A stretch of 64,000 nucleotides of DNA from Billgrantia montanilacus (GCF_003336675.1 NZ_QPII01000014.1:1-64000), one strand, 5' to 3'. Shown: positions 8,642 through 18,147, counted from the first letter of the stretch. Notes: generated from the letters alone by a model not told the origin. Numbers and translations: made by a program.

Positions 8642-10462
8642 ATGGTCGATGTCGATCTCTCTCAACCGCCTTTTTCCTTTCTTGATGATGAGGGGCGCGA
8701 GCGTGTTCGCAACGGCATCGACCTGGCCTATTTCGATCGCGACGAAATCATTCTCGAGACCGGCCAGCCCGGCGAGTATGTCTTCATCATTCATAAGGGT
8801 GAAGTCGCCGAACTGGATACAACCCTACCCGGCGCTCGTGAACGGATCGGCCATTACACGGCCGGCGATCTCTTCGGTGCAATCAGTATCCTGAACGGTA
8901 AGAGCCGCTATCGTTTCCGCGCCGAACAGGAGAGCCTGTGCTACCTGTTACCCAAGACATTGTTCCTGCAACTGTGCGATGAATTTCCCCCCTTCGCCGA
9001 ATTCTTCCGCCAGACCCTGGCCCATAAGGCACGCCTGCTAACCGAACAGCGTGCCGAAGGCGGCGTGACCATGGCCGGCTTCATGCTCGCAAAGGTCAGT
9101 GAGTGCATGCGCGTACCGCTCTGCGTGGGCCGGGAATCGACCATCGCCGATGCGGTGGCCACCCTGCACGACAGCCATGCCGATAGCCTGCTGGTCGAGG
9201 GAGACCAGGGAGTCGGCATGGTCACCAAGACTGATTTACTCAATGCCCTGGTACTGGAGGGGCGTGAACAGGCCAGCCCGGTGCGTGAGGTGGCCAGCTT
9301 CGAACTTGTCACGGTCAGTCCCGACCAGTACCTGTTCGAAGTGCTGGTCAAGATGACGCGCTTCAAGGTGGAGCGGGTCGTGGTCACCGAGGCAGAGGCA
9401 CCGGTTGGCGTGGTGGAGCTGACCGATGTGCTCAGCTACTTCTCCAGTCGCAGCTACGTGGTCAGCCTCCAGGTGGAGCAAGCTGACAGCCTCGACGCAC
9501 TGTTCCGTGCCAGCCACCGGACGCCGGAACTGGTCAAGGCGCTGATGGCCCAGGGGGTCAAGCTCCGATTCGCCATGGGGCTGTTGGCGGCACTCAACGG
9601 CCGCATCATGTCCAAGGCCTGGAGCTTCCTGATCGATGAACGCTACCACGACGGCAGCTGCCTGATGGTGATGGGTAGCGAAGGACGTGGTGAGCAGATA
9701 CTCAAGACCGACCAGGACAACGGGCTGATCCTTGCCGATGACCTTGACTGGCCGGATGTGCATGACCAGATGCAGCGCCTTACCGAGACCCTGATCGAGC
9801 TGGGATACCCGCCATGTCCCGGCAACATCATGGTATCCAACCCTGAATGGGTGGGAAGCGTATCCCAGTGGCGCGAACGTATCGCGCGCTGGGCCCGGGC
9901 GCGCGATGGTGACAGTCTGATGAAACTCGCCATCATGCTCGATTCCCATGCCGTGGCCGGTAATCCGGCGCTTCTCGAGCGCGTGCGCGAGTCGCTGTTC
10001 GAGGCGTGCTCACGGGATGAGCTTTTTCTCTCCTATTTCGCTCGCACCGCGCTGCGCTTCTCCACCCCGCTGACGCTGTTTGGTTCATTGAAGAAACCCC
10101 AGCATGGGATCGATATCAAGAAGGGGGGCATTTTCCCCATTGTGCACGGCGTGCGAACCATGGCGCTGGAGCGGCGTATCAAACCGACCTCGACCCTGGA
10201 ACGCCTGGAGGCGCTGGCCGCCGATGGACGCCTGGAAGAGCGCGTCGCCGAAGACCTGTCGGAAGCGCTCTCACTGTTTACCGAGCTGCGCCTCAAGCAG
10301 CAGCTCGAGCGCCTGGACGGCAGTGCCGGCGATGCGAGCCCAGACAGGGTCGTCGTACAGCAACTGTCGTCGCTCGAGCGAGATCTGCTGCGAGAGGCGT
10401 TGCATATCGTCAAGGATTTCAAGCAGAGCCTGTCACAACGCTATCACCTGGAATACTCCTGA
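8642..10462 (+). CDS. cNMP-binding / CBS / DUF294 putative nucleotidyltransferase signalling protein
   Basis: 606 residues. Order: a cyclic-nucleotide-binding domain (about 15-130; GQPGEYVFIIHKGEV, GDLFGAISIL), two CBS motifs (about 150-270), a GlnD-like nucleotidyltransferase domain with GSEGRGEQ near 344 followed by KTDQDNGL, and the DUF294 C-terminal substrate-binding domain (to about 590). Both the GS motif and the DxD acidic pair are present, so the transferase site looks intact. Such proteins are often found beside SSS acetate symporters and an exonuclease, as here, and probably regulate by nucleotidylation or ligand sensing; target and ligand are unknown. First gene of an operon with the exonuclease (73-base gap). 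Confidence 0.88.
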   Translation: MVDVDLSQPPFSFLDDEGRERVRNGIDLAYFDRDEIILETGQPGEYVFIIHKGEVAELDTTLPGARERIGHYTAGDLFGAISILNGKSRYRFRAEQESLCYLLPKTLFLQLCDEFPPFAEFFRQTLAHKARLLTEQRAEGGVTMAGFMLAKVSECMRVPLCVGRESTIADAVATLHDSHADSLLVEGDQGVGMVTKTDLLNALVLEGREQASPVREVASFELVTVSPDQYLFEVLVKMTRFKVERVVVTEAEAPVGVVELTDVLSYFSSRSYVVSLQVEQADSLDALFRASHRTPELVKALMAQGVKLRFAMGLLAALNGRIMSKAWSFLIDERYHDGSCLMVMGSEGRGEQILKTDQDNGLILADDLDWPDVHDQMQRLTETLIELGYPPCPGNIMVSNPEWVGSVSQWRERIARWARARDGDSLMKLAIMLDSHAVAGNPALLERVRESLFEACSRDELFLSYFARTALRFSTPLTLFGSLKKPQHGIDIKKGGIFPIVHGVRTMALERRIKPTSTLERLEALAADGRLEERVAEDLSEALSLFTELRLKQQLERLDGSAGDASPDRVVVQQLSSLERDLLREALHIVKDFKQSLSQRYHLEYS

Positions 10463-10535
10463 GGGATCACGAGAGCATCGGGTAGAGCGCAGGCTGACAA
10501 CCGGTTAAAACCGGTCAATAACAACAGGAGGCTAC

Positions 10536-11165
10536 ATGCTTCGAGCATTGCGTCGGGCCAAGGATCGTCGCCGTCATGCCAACGGCGAGTATGGCTGGCT
10601 GTTCCACCCCTATACCGGCGACGAACTGGTTGCCATCGATTGTGAAACCACCGGCGTCGACACCCGCACGGCGGAACCGGTATCCATCGCCGCCGTGAAA
10701 GTGCGTGGCGACCGCGTGCTGGCCAGCGAGTCGCTGGACCTGCGACTCAGGCGTCCCGCTTCGCTCACGGGGGATTCCATTCGAATCCATGGCTTGCGTG
10801 GCATCGACCTGGATGACGGCGAATGCCTCGACGAGGCGCTGGCGAAGCTGCTGGATTTCATCGGTAACCGGCCGTTGCTGGGCTGGCACCTCGATTTCGA
10901 CCTCGCCATTCTCAATCGTCAGCTACGTCCTCGTTTCGGCTTCGAGCTGCCGAATAGCGGGATCGACGTGGCCCAGCTCTACCATCGACAATTGCGCCGC
11001 AGTGCCATGGAGCCGGACCCGACGACGATCCGCTTCGACACGGTGGCGGAAGTGCTGGATGTCCCGGTGATGGGGCGTCACACCGCGCTGGGGGATGCCG
11101 TGACCACGGCGCTGATGTACCTGAAGCTCGAGCGTGGAAGCATGCAGGCCCGGCGGGAGGCATGA
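10536..11165 (+). CDS. DnaQ-like 3'-5' exonuclease (DEDDh)
   Basis: 209 residues. Exo I motif VAIDCETTGVDT with D35 and E37, Exo II LGWHLDFDLAILNR, and Exo III MGRHTALGDAVTTALMYL with the His and Asp of the DEDDh type. The size fits stand-alone exonuclease domain proteins rather than the epsilon subunit of DNA polymerase III. ACAGGAGG precedes the ATG. Co-directional with, and 73 bases after, the DUF294 protein, an association seen around SSS symporters in related bacteria. The nucleic acid substrate and the reason for the association are unknown. Confidence 0.87.
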   Translation: MLRALRRAKDRRRHANGEYGWLFHPYTGDELVAIDCETTGVDTRTAEPVSIAAVKVRGDRVLASESLDLRLRRPASLTGDSIRIHGLRGIDLDDGECLDEALAKLLDFIGNRPLLGWHLDFDLAILNRQLRPRFGFELPNSGIDVAQLYHRQLRRSAMEPDPTTIRFDTVAEVLDVPVMGRHTALGDAVTTALMYLKLERGSMQARREA

Positions 11166-11255
11166 CCGGGACGTTCTGCCAGGCGTCGCCAGTCGCGGGT
11201 GGCGATGGTAGGATGTGCCCCGATATCCACCACACGCCCTGGCAGCGCCGTGACC

Positions 11256-12197
11256 ATGCAAGACGCCGTGACATTCGACCCGCTTGCCCTGAAGGGCAGC
11301 TCCGTTAGGCCCGCCTCCACTTCAGTAGAGGAGCCACGTTCTCCGCTGGACGGCCTGGATGCCAAGGCCCGCCGTGAATTCAACAAGCTGCAGAAGCGCC
11401 TCCGTCGCCATGCGGGAAATGCCATCATCGACTATGGCATGATCCATGAGGGCGACAGGGTGATGGTCTGTCTTTCCGGGGGCAAGGATAGCTACACCCT
11501 GCTGGAGATACTGCGAAACCTGCAGCGCAACGCGCCAGTGAATTTCTCCCTGGTGGCGGTCAACCTCGATCAGAAGCAGCCCGGTTTTCCCGAGCACGTA
11601 TTGCCGCGCTATCTGGATGCACTCGGCGTCGAGTATCATATCCTCGAGCGCGACACCTATTCGGTGGTCAAGGAGAAGACACCGGAAGGAAAGACCACCT
11701 GTGCGCTCTGTTCGCGGTTGCGTCGCGGCTCGCTCTACGGCTTCGCCGAGGAGATCGGCGCCACCAAGGTTGCCCTGGGGCATCATCGCGAGGACATACT
11801 CGAGACGCTGTTTCTCAATCTCTTCTTCGGTGGCAGCCTCAAGGCCATGCCGCCCAAACTGCTCTCCGATGATGGCAAGAATATCCTCATTCGCCCGCTG
11901 GCTTATTGCCGCGAAGCCGATATCGCCGAGTTTGCCCGGCTGATGCAGTTCCCTATCATCCCCTGTAACCTGTGTGGCTCACAGCCCAATCTCCAGCGCC
12001 AGGTAGTCAAGGAGATGCTGGCCGAGTGGGAAGCCAAGCACCCCGGCCGACTCGAGAGCATGTTCAAGGCGGTGACCAACGTGGCGCCTTCTCAGCTGGC
12101 GGACCGCGACCTGTTCGACTTTGCCGGTCTCGAGGAGAAGCAGGCGAGGCGTCAGGCGAATCACATCGATGCCCTCGATCTGGGTCAAGGGGGCTGA
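11256..12197 (+). CDS. ttcA: tRNA 2-thiocytidine biosynthesis protein TtcA
   Basis: 313 residues from the ATG at 11256; a longer frame from 11199 is open but its first 19 residues look unlike the family. PP-loop SGGKDS at 74-79 binds ATP. Cysteine pairs C149/C152 (CALC) and C237/C240 (CNLC) fit the iron-sulfur and thiolation cysteines of TtcA, which makes 2-thiocytidine at position 32 of certain tRNAs. [14 protein letters not shown] is also typical. Single-gene transcript, convergent with fnr, with a hairpin between them. Confidence 0.93.
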   Translation: MQDAVTFDPLALKGSSVRPASTSVEEPRSPLDGLDAKARREFNKLQKRLRRHAGNAIIDYGMIHEGDRVMVCLSGGKDSYTLLEILRNLQRNAPVNFSLVAVNLDQKQPGFPEHVLPRYLDALGVEYHILERDTYSVVKEKTPEGKTTCALCSRLRRGSLYGFAEEIGATKVALGHHREDILETLFLNLFFGGSLKAMPPKLLSDDGKNILIRPLAYCREADIAEFARLMQFPIIPCNLCGSQPNLQRQVVKEMLAEWEAKHPGRLESMFKAVTNVAPSQLADRDLFDFAGLEEKQARRQANHIDALDLGQGG

Positions 12198-12257
12198 AGA
12201 AGAGGCCTGGCCGCTTTCGTTCCGGTCGACATTGTCACGGGGCAGAGTGGGGTCGAT

Positions 12258-12300
12258 AAAGCAACGGCCCATCGCGCTTTGCACGACGGGCCGTTGCTTG
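12258..12300. terminator. Hairpin between convergent ttcA and fnr
   Basis: 10-bp stem GCAACGGCCC / GGGCCGTTGC (12261-12270 and 12288-12297) with a 17-base loop. Short T-rich flanks on both strands make it a probable bidirectional terminator. Confidence 0.65.
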
Positions 12301-12340
12301 TACCCAGGTGCCCAGGGCGGATGCTCAAGGCGGCCTGGGC

Positions 12341-13087
12341 TCAGTGCTCTTCCTGAGCCTGGGCAAGCAGCGCTTCCAGATTGAGGATGTTCACTTCGCG
12401 GCCGGAGACCTCCACCAGCCCCTGCTGCTGGAAGCGTCCCAGGATACGGCTGACTGTCTCCACCGCCAGGCCCAGATAGTTGCCGATATCGGCCCGCGAC
12501 ATGGAGAGCCGGAAGCTGTAGGGCGAGTAGCCGCGACGACGGAAGCGGTCCGACAGGCTGGAAAAGAAGCTGGCCAGGCGCTGGTCGGCGGTCTTGCGCG
12601 ACAGCAGGCGCATCATCCGACGGTCGTCTCTCAGCTCCTTGCTCATGCTGCGGTAGAGCTGGCCACGTAGCTCGGGCAATGCCTCGGATAACGTATCGAG
12701 GCGATCGAACGGGATCTCGCAGACCGTGGTGGTTTCGAGTGCGATCACGCTGCCGGGGTAGGCCTGTTCGTCGATGCCGTCGAGCCCGACGAGTTCGCTG
12801 GGGAGATAGAAGTTGGTGACCTGGTCGTCGCCGGAACCTTCGGTGGTGACCTGCTTCAGGCTGCCGGAGCGCACCGCGTAGACGCTATTGAAGGCGCTGC
12901 CCTGGCGGAACAGCGATTCGCCCTTCTTGAGAGGGGCTCGGCGGCGGATGATGGCATCGAACTGCTCCATATCCTCCAGTTCGAGCGCCAGCGGCAGACA
13001 CAGGGAGCTCAGGCTGCAGTTCTGGCAGCGGGTTTCATGCAGCAAAGAGCGCCGCTTGTCGATCGCGTTGGCCGCATGGACAGCCAT
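12341..13087 (-). CDS. fnr: FNR/ANR-type oxygen-sensing transcription regulator
   Basis: 248 residues from the ATG at 13087, which AAGGAGGT precedes by four bases; the open frame runs further upstream without a ribosome site. C21, C24, C30 and C123 match the four [4Fe-4S] ligands of E. coli Fnr (20, 23, 29, 122). Then a cNMP-like beta barrel, a dimerisation helix (about 130-160) and a C-terminal HTH with LAVETVSRILGRFQ, where E, S and R contact the TTGAT half site. Activates anaerobic and microaerobic genes. It sits directly after hemN on the same strand; hemN has a matching upstream site and the cco genes are classic targets. Confidence 0.95.
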   Translation of the reverse strand: MAVHAANAIDKRRSLLHETRCQNCSLSSLCLPLALELEDMEQFDAIIRRRAPLKKGESLFRQGSAFNSVYAVRSGSLKQVTTEGSGDDQVTNFYLPSELVGLDGIDEQAYPGSVIALETTTVCEIPFDRLDTLSEALPELRGQLYRSMSKELRDDRRMMRLLSRKTADQRLASFFSSLSDRFRRRGYSPYSFRLSMSRADIGNYLGLAVETVSRILGRFQQQGLVEVSGREVNILNLEALLAQAQEEH

Positions 13088-13227
13088 GGTCACCTCCTTG
13101 ATCGTGATCATGGAGGCATTATGGAGCATTCTTTGGCCCGGGAGAATGCCCGTTGTGACGATTGGTCGCAACACATTGATAACGTGTGTTAACTCAACGG
13201 GTCCATTGGTCGAGTTCGTTGGACATT

Positions 13228-14634
13228 TCAGGGCAGGGGGGAGACCGGCTGACGAGGCAGCCGAGTATCGAAGGCCGTGGCGAGATGGCAAATCAGCAGC
13301 CGGCCGATCGGTGTGGCAACGAGCCGGTCTCCCTGCCAGGCGAGCAAGCCATCCCGCTCCGGCGCTTCCAGTCGGGCCAGGGCATCGGCCAGGTAGCGCG
13401 CTGCATCGATGCCGAATCGTTCCCCCAGCTGGCCCAGGTCCAGCTGCATGTCGCAGATCAGCCGCTCGATGGCGTGGTGACGCACTCGATCATCGAAGGT
13501 CTGGCGAATGCCGCGCGCCGTCGCCAGATGGCTGGCGTCCAGGGCCGCTTCGTAGGCGCCGAGGCTGATGGGGTTCCGGGCGTAGACGCCGTCGACATGA
13601 GAGATGGCCGACACGCCAAGCCCCACCAGGTCGCAGCGACCATGACTGGAATAACCCTGGAAGTTGTGCTGTAGCGTCCCCTGGCGCTGGGCCATGACCA
13701 GGCTGTCCCCGGGGCGGGCGAAGTGGCCCATGCCGATATGCACGTAGCCGGCATCGGTCAGCATGATGATGGTGATTCGCAGGATGGCCAGTTTCTCTCC
13801 CGGGCCGGGAAGGTCCTCGCGTCGGATGCGTCGCTGTGAGATGAAGCGGCCGGGCTGATGGGCAAAGTTGAAAATCGACAAGCGTGCCGGCGCCATGGCG
13901 ATGACCTGTTCCAGAGTGGTGGCGAAACTGTCGCGGGTCTGGAAGGGCAGGCCATAGATCAGGTCGAGATTGAGCGAACGAAAGCCCAGTCGATCGGCTT
14001 CATCGAGCAGGGCTTCGGTCAGGATACGCGGCTGTACGCGGTTGATCGCGCGCTGCACCCTGGGGTCGAGGTCCAGTACACCGAGGCTCAGGCGGTTGAA
14101 GCCCAGGGCCTGCAGGTGGCGCAGGGTAAAGACATCGGCCTCGCGCGGATCGATGTCGATGGCGTAGTCACGTTCCCGGGAACTGGAGAGCCCGAAGCGG
14201 GCGTCGAGCCGGTCTATGAGGTCGCTCATCTGGTCGAGGCTGAAGAACGTCGGCGTGCCGCCGCCCCAATGCAATTGGGTGACCTCCCTGCGGGTATCCA
14301 GATGCGACCTGACCAGGACCATCTCCCGGTCGAGCCGGGAGATATAAGGCTCGGTAACGCGCTTGGCCTTGGTGACGATCCTGTTGCTGGCACAGTGATA
14401 GCAAGCCTGGCGGCAGAAGGGGAGATGAAGATAGAGCGACAGGGGACGGCCGCCGTCGTTGCTGTTTGCCAGGGCGTGCTGATATGCCTCTTCGCCGATA
14501 CCGTCATGGAAGGAGCTTGAGGTCGGGTACGAGGCGTAGTGGGGCGTGCGCATGTCATAGCGGTGCAGCAGGACTTCGTCCCAGGCGAAGGGGTCGGTCA
14601 TCATTCCATGCAGGGCCATCGCGGGGACGGACAT
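13228..14634 (-). CDS. hemN: Oxygen-independent coproporphyrinogen III oxidase (radical SAM)
   Basis: 468 residues, near the 457 of E. coli HemN. Oxidatively decarboxylates coproporphyrinogen III to protoporphyrinogen IX without oxygen, supplying heme for cbb3 oxidase. LYLHLPFC leads into the radical-SAM cluster motif C74-x3-C78-x2-C81, and WGGGTPTFFS is the glycine-rich SAM-binding motif. The residue two past the third cysteine, C71 in E. coli HemN, is serine here. Start chosen at 14634 because GGAG lies 7 bases upstream; internal Met codons at 7, 11 and 12 are alternatives. A class II FNR promoter precedes it. Confidence 0.93.
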   Translation of the reverse strand: MSVPAMALHGMMTDPFAWDEVLLHRYDMRTPHYASYPTSSSFHDGIGEEAYQHALANSNDGGRPLSLYLHLPFCRQACYHCASNRIVTKAKRVTEPYISRLDREMVLVRSHLDTRREVTQLHWGGGTPTFFSLDQMSDLIDRLDARFGLSSSRERDYAIDIDPREADVFTLRHLQALGFNRLSLGVLDLDPRVQRAINRVQPRILTEALLDEADRLGFRSLNLDLIYGLPFQTRDSFATTLEQVIAMAPARLSIFNFAHQPGRFISQRRIRREDLPGPGEKLAILRITIIMLTDAGYVHIGMGHFARPGDSLVMAQRQGTLQHNFQGYSSHGRCDLVGLGVSAISHVDGVYARNPISLGAYEAALDASHLATARGIRQTFDDRVRHHAIERLICDMQLDLGQLGERFGIDAARYLADALARLEAPERDGLLAWQGDRLVATPIGRLLICHLATAFDTRLPRQPVSPLP

Positions 14635-14666
14635 GAGGGCGCTCCGGCGTCTCGTAAGATGACCTC

Positions 14667-14708
14667 ATGCTAGCGGCACCACATCTGCCGTGGTTTGAGC
14701 TGAGTCAA
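14667..14708 (-). promoter_or_regulatory. FNR-dependent class II promoter of hemN
   Basis: TTGAGCTGAGTCAA at 14695-14708 matches the FNR/ANR pattern TTGA-N6-TCAA. On the minus strand a -10-like TAGCAT lies at 14672-14667, giving a start near 14660, so the site is centred at about -41.5, the standard class II position. hemN begins about 26 bases further on. Confidence 0.7.
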
Positions 14709-14741
14709 GCGAAACCACAATGAACGGAGAAGTTGCTCATT

Positions 14742-15440
14742 TCAGTGCGGCATGCCCTGGGCCAGCAGCGACAGGAGCTGCCACAGGGCAAAGGCGATGA
14801 TCGACAGGGCCGCCACGGTGCGAGTGGCGCGATGGCGTATCAGTGCGCCCAGCTGGCGCGCGGCGAAGCCGGTAACGAGTAGCGCTGGCAGGGTGCCGAG
14901 CCCGAAGGCAGCCATCAGCAGGGCGCCTTGAACCGGGTCGGCGATGGCCAGGCTCCAGGCGAGCATCGAGTAGACCAGGCCGCAGGGCAGCCAGCCCCAG
15001 ACCGCACCGAGGCCGACAGCCTGGGGAATCCTCACCACGGGCATGAGTCGCTTGCCGATGGGTTCAAGGTGTCGCCAAAGCCGCTTGCCCACGGCCTCTA
15101 CCCTGAGCAGACCTTTCCACCAGTTGGCGATATAGAGCGCCATCAGGATCAGCATCAGTGCGGCAAACAGCTGCAGTATCACCCGTGCCGTAGCCGACAG
15201 AGCGATCACTGTGCCGAGCGAGGCCACCAGGGCGCCGGCGGTCATGTAGCTGAGTATTCGCCCCAGGTTGTAGCCGAGCAGCAGCCCGCTGAGTCGTGCC
15301 GGGCTGCGCATGCTGGGGGGGACCGCGAAGGTCAGGGCACTCATGATGCCGCCGCACATGCCGATGCAGTGGGCGCCGCCGAGCAGGCCGAAGACGAAGG
15401 CTGCCGTCAGCGGTGGCAGGCCGAGCCCGGTGGGGTCCAT
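14742..15440 (-). CDS. TauE/SafE-like (DsbD-fold) membrane protein of the cco cluster
   Basis: 232 residues with six hydrophobic helices. N-terminal FVFGLLGGAHCIGMCGGIM carries the paired cysteines typical of the urease-accessory/SafE-like proteins (UreH/CcdA-related) that follow ccoS in many gammaproteobacteria; a central GWLPCGLVYSMLA supplies a third cysteine motif. Start ATG shares one base with the ccoS stop, so translation is probably coupled. The conserved place at the end of ccoGHIS suggests a role in metal or thiol handling for cbb3 assembly, which is inference. Confidence 0.82.
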   Translation of the reverse strand: MDPTGLGLPPLTAAFVFGLLGGAHCIGMCGGIMSALTFAVPPSMRSPARLSGLLLGYNLGRILSYMTAGALVASLGTVIALSATARVILQLFAALMLILMALYIANWWKGLLRVEAVGKRLWRHLEPIGKRLMPVVRIPQAVGLGAVWGWLPCGLVYSMLAWSLAIADPVQGALLMAAFGLGTLPALLVTGFAARQLGALIRHRATRTVAALSIIAFALWQLLSLLAQGMPH

Positions 15441-15673
15441 CAGCGGTCGGGGTCCTCTTCGCTACCGGAATCATCGGATCTGCGCTCGGCTGCCTTGCGT
15501 CGCTGCTCCCGTGCTTCCGGGGTCAGGTCGTTCTCGTCATCATCGAACAGGATGCGATGCGCCGGCCCCTCTAGGTCCTCGAACTGATCGTTCTTCACGG
15601 CCCAGAAGAAGGCCCAGACTGCCAGCCCCAGCAGAACAAGCGACAGTGGGATGAGCAGATACAGAATTGTCAT
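15440..15673 (-). CDS. ccoS: cbb3 oxidase maturation protein CcoS
   Basis: 77 residues from ATG 15673. One N-terminal transmembrane helix (YLLIPLSLVLLGLAVWAFFW) is followed by the family signature VKNDQFEDLEGPAHRIL, then an acidic and basic tail. CcoS is needed for cofactor insertion into cbb3 oxidase. Its ATG overlaps the ccoI stop by four bases and its stop overlaps the next start, so the run ccoI-ccoS-TauE is translationally coupled. Confidence 0.93.
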   Translation of the reverse strand: MTILYLLIPLSLVLLGLAVWAFFWAVKNDQFEDLEGPAHRILFDDDENDLTPEAREQRRKAAERRSDDSGSEEDPDR

Positions 15674-18147
15674 GCGTTCACCAGGCGGGCGGGGTTGGCC
15701 GGGTCGGGCGGTGATGCGGTGCGATAGCGGCTCAGGCGAAGGGCATTGCCCACCACCACCAATGAGCTGGCCGACATCCCCAGGGCAGCGACCCAGGGGG
15801 GCACGATGCCGATGGCGGCCAGGGGAAGCGCTGAGAAGTTGTAGCATACCGACCAGATCATGTTCTGGCGCATGATGCGTCGTGTGGCGTTGGCGATCTC
15901 GATGGATTCGACGATACGCATCAGCCGGGGGCTGAGCAACACGGCATCGGCGCTGGTACGTGCCAGGTCGGTGGCACCGTTCATGGCGATCGAGACGTCG
16001 GCACCGGCGAGTACCGGCACGTCGTTGATGCCATCACCGATCATTGCGACTTTCTCGCCGCGTTCCTGGCACTGACGAATATGGGCCAGCTTGTCCTCTG
16101 GGCTGGCACCGGCCCGCCAGGCGTCGATGCCAAGCGTACGGGCAAGGCTTTCCACGGTGCCTGCATTGTCGCCGGAGAGCAGTTCCACCGATAATCCGCG
16201 AGCCTTGAGCGCTGTCACGGTGGCGGCGGCGTCTTCGCGGACACGATCATGGAGTGCGAACCAGGCACGCGGCTCCCCGGCTTCGGCAAGCAGCAGCCAC
16301 TGGCCCGGACCCGGAATCGAGAGATCCTGCTCGGGTGCCGCGAATTCCGGGCGACCCAGCCGCCATGGCCGCCCATCGATGTTGCCTTCGACGCCCTTTC
16401 CCGTGCGGCTTGTTCGCTCGCTGGCCACGACGGTTGCCAGGCGCCAGGGGCGAAAGGCCCTGGCGATGGGATGTTCCGAGTGCGCCTCAAGTGCCGCTGC
16501 GATCACCCGTGCGCGATCTATCGACAGGTCTCCGATCGGCCGTGTTTCGCGCAGCTGCATTTCGCCGCTGGTCAGGGTGCCGGTCTTGTCGAAGATCACC
16601 CGGTCCACCTGGGACAATGACTCGATGGCGTCGGCGCGCGTGATCAATACGCCGCGGCGTCGCAACTGGCCGTGTCCAGCGGTCAGTGCCGTGGGCGTGG
16701 CCAGTGCCAGGGCGCAGGGACAGGTCACTACCAGTACCGAAAGGGTGACCCACAGTACCCGGGAGGGGTCGATGAACCACCAGGCAATGGCGACGCAGGT
16801 GGTCACCAGCAGCAGCCGCAGCACGAACAGGTGGGACATGCGAGCGGCCATCTGGGCCAGGCGAGGGCGGCTGGCGAAGGCGCGGTCGGTGAGGTCGACG
16901 ATTCCGGCGACCCGGGCCTGCTTGCCGGCATGGGTGACCCTCACGATTAATGGGCTCTCGATGTTCTGGCTGCCACCGACGACGCTGTCGCCCACGCGTC
17001 GGGTCACCGGCAGGTACTCCCCGGTGAGCATCGACTCGTCAAGGCTGGATTCGCCCTCCTCGATCACGCCATCGGCGGGTACGCCATGCCCGGGCTTGAT
17101 CACGACCCGGTCGTCGGTGGCGAGTTCGCTGGCCGGCAGGATTCGCTCTTCGCCATCCTCGGTCAGTCTCGTCGCCGACAGTGGCAAAGCCCCGGCCATG
17201 GCGTTGCCGGTATGGCCGCTGCGTCGCCGGGCCCTGGCCTCGACATAGCGGCCGAACAGCAGGAAGAAGGTGAACATGGCTACCGAGTCGAAATAGACCT
17301 CGCCGGTGTCTGTGATCACCGCATACCCACTGGCCAGGTAGGCGCCTCCGATGGCGATCGAGACCGGCACATCCATGCCCAGTACTCGGGTGCGCAGGTC
17401 GCGCAGTGCGTTGCGGAAGAACGGCATGGCCGAGAAGAATACTACCGGGGTAGCCAGGGCAAAGGAGAGCCAGTGGAACAGGGCGTAGAAATCCTCGCTG
17501 ATCTCGCCGGGGCTGGTCATATAGATGGGGATCGAGAACATCATCACCTGCGCCATGCCCACCGCGGCCACGATCAGCCGGCGGATGTTCATGCGCTCCT
17601 CGAACTGCAGCCGCTGTTGGGCGGCATCGGGCTCGTAGGGCTGGGCACCGTAGCCGATGGCGGCCATCTCGGCGAGGATGCGCGACAGCATGAGCCGAGC
17701 CGGGTCCCAGGTCACGCGGACCCGGTGGTGACTCAGGTTGACGGCGCTGACGCTGACCCCTTCAAGGGCATTGAGCCGATGCTCGATCAGCCAGGCACAG
17801 GCGGCACAGGTAATGCCGTCCACCGCCAGGGTGGCGTATACCAGGTCGCTATCGGCTTCAGGGTGGACGAACTCCCGCTGAAGCCCCGGGTCGTCGAAGA
17901 CGGCCCAGGTCTCTGCCTTGACCTTCTGGCGATCGTCCGGGCGCTCGGGCAGCTCGGTGCGAAAGCGGTAGTAGCTCTCGAGTCCGCCGTTGACGATGGC
18001 GTGTGCCACGGCCTCGCAGCCCGGGCAGCAGAGCGGGTGCGCCTGGTCGTCGAGAGTGATCGACCAGGGCGCGCCTGCGGGGACCAGGCTGCCGCAGTGA
18101 TAGCAGTCTGCCGTCGCGTGCTCTGCCGTGGTGGCGTGCTGGCTCAT
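15670..18147 (-). CDS. ccoI: Copper-translocating P-type ATPase CcoI/FixI
   Basis: 825 residues from ATG 18147; an in-frame TTG at 18177 is a possible earlier start. N-terminal metal-ribbon cysteines CYHC and CCPGC, an HMA domain with GITCAACAW, eight membrane segments with the copper CPC motif (TCPCALAL), phosphorylation motif DKTGTLT and hinge GDGINDVPVLAGAD. Exports copper across the inner membrane for assembly of the CuB site of cbb3 oxidase. Lies between fixH (35 bases upstream) and ccoS (four-base overlap), the standard ccoGHIS order. Confidence 0.95.
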   Translation of the reverse strand: MSQHATTAEHATADCYHCGSLVPAGAPWSITLDDQAHPLCCPGCEAVAHAIVNGGLESYYRFRTELPERPDDRQKVKAETWAVFDDPGLQREFVHPEADSDLVYATLAVDGITCAACAWLIEHRLNALEGVSVSAVNLSHHRVRVTWDPARLMLSRILAEMAAIGYGAQPYEPDAAQQRLQFEERMNIRRLIVAAVGMAQVMMFSIPIYMTSPGEISEDFYALFHWLSFALATPVVFFSAMPFFRNALRDLRTRVLGMDVPVSIAIGGAYLASGYAVITDTGEVYFDSVAMFTFFLLFGRYVEARARRRSGHTGNAMAGALPLSATRLTEDGEERILPASELATDDRVVIKPGHGVPADGVIEEGESSLDESMLTGEYLPVTRRVGDSVVGGSQNIESPLIVRVTHAGKQARVAGIVDLTDRAFASRPRLAQMAARMSHLFVLRLLLVTTCVAIAWWFIDPSRVLWVTLSVLVVTCPCALALATPTALTAGHGQLRRRGVLITRADAIESLSQVDRVIFDKTGTLTSGEMQLRETRPIGDLSIDRARVIAAALEAHSEHPIARAFRPWRLATVVASERTSRTGKGVEGNIDGRPWRLGRPEFAAPEQDLSIPGPGQWLLLAEAGEPRAWFALHDRVREDAAATVTALKARGLSVELLSGDNAGTVESLARTLGIDAWRAGASPEDKLAHIRQCQERGEKVAMIGDGINDVPVLAGADVSIAMNGATDLARTSADAVLLSPRLMRIVESIEIANATRRIMRQNMIWSVCYNFSALPLAAIGIVPPWVAALGMSASSLVVVGNALRLSRYRTASPPDPANPARLVNA

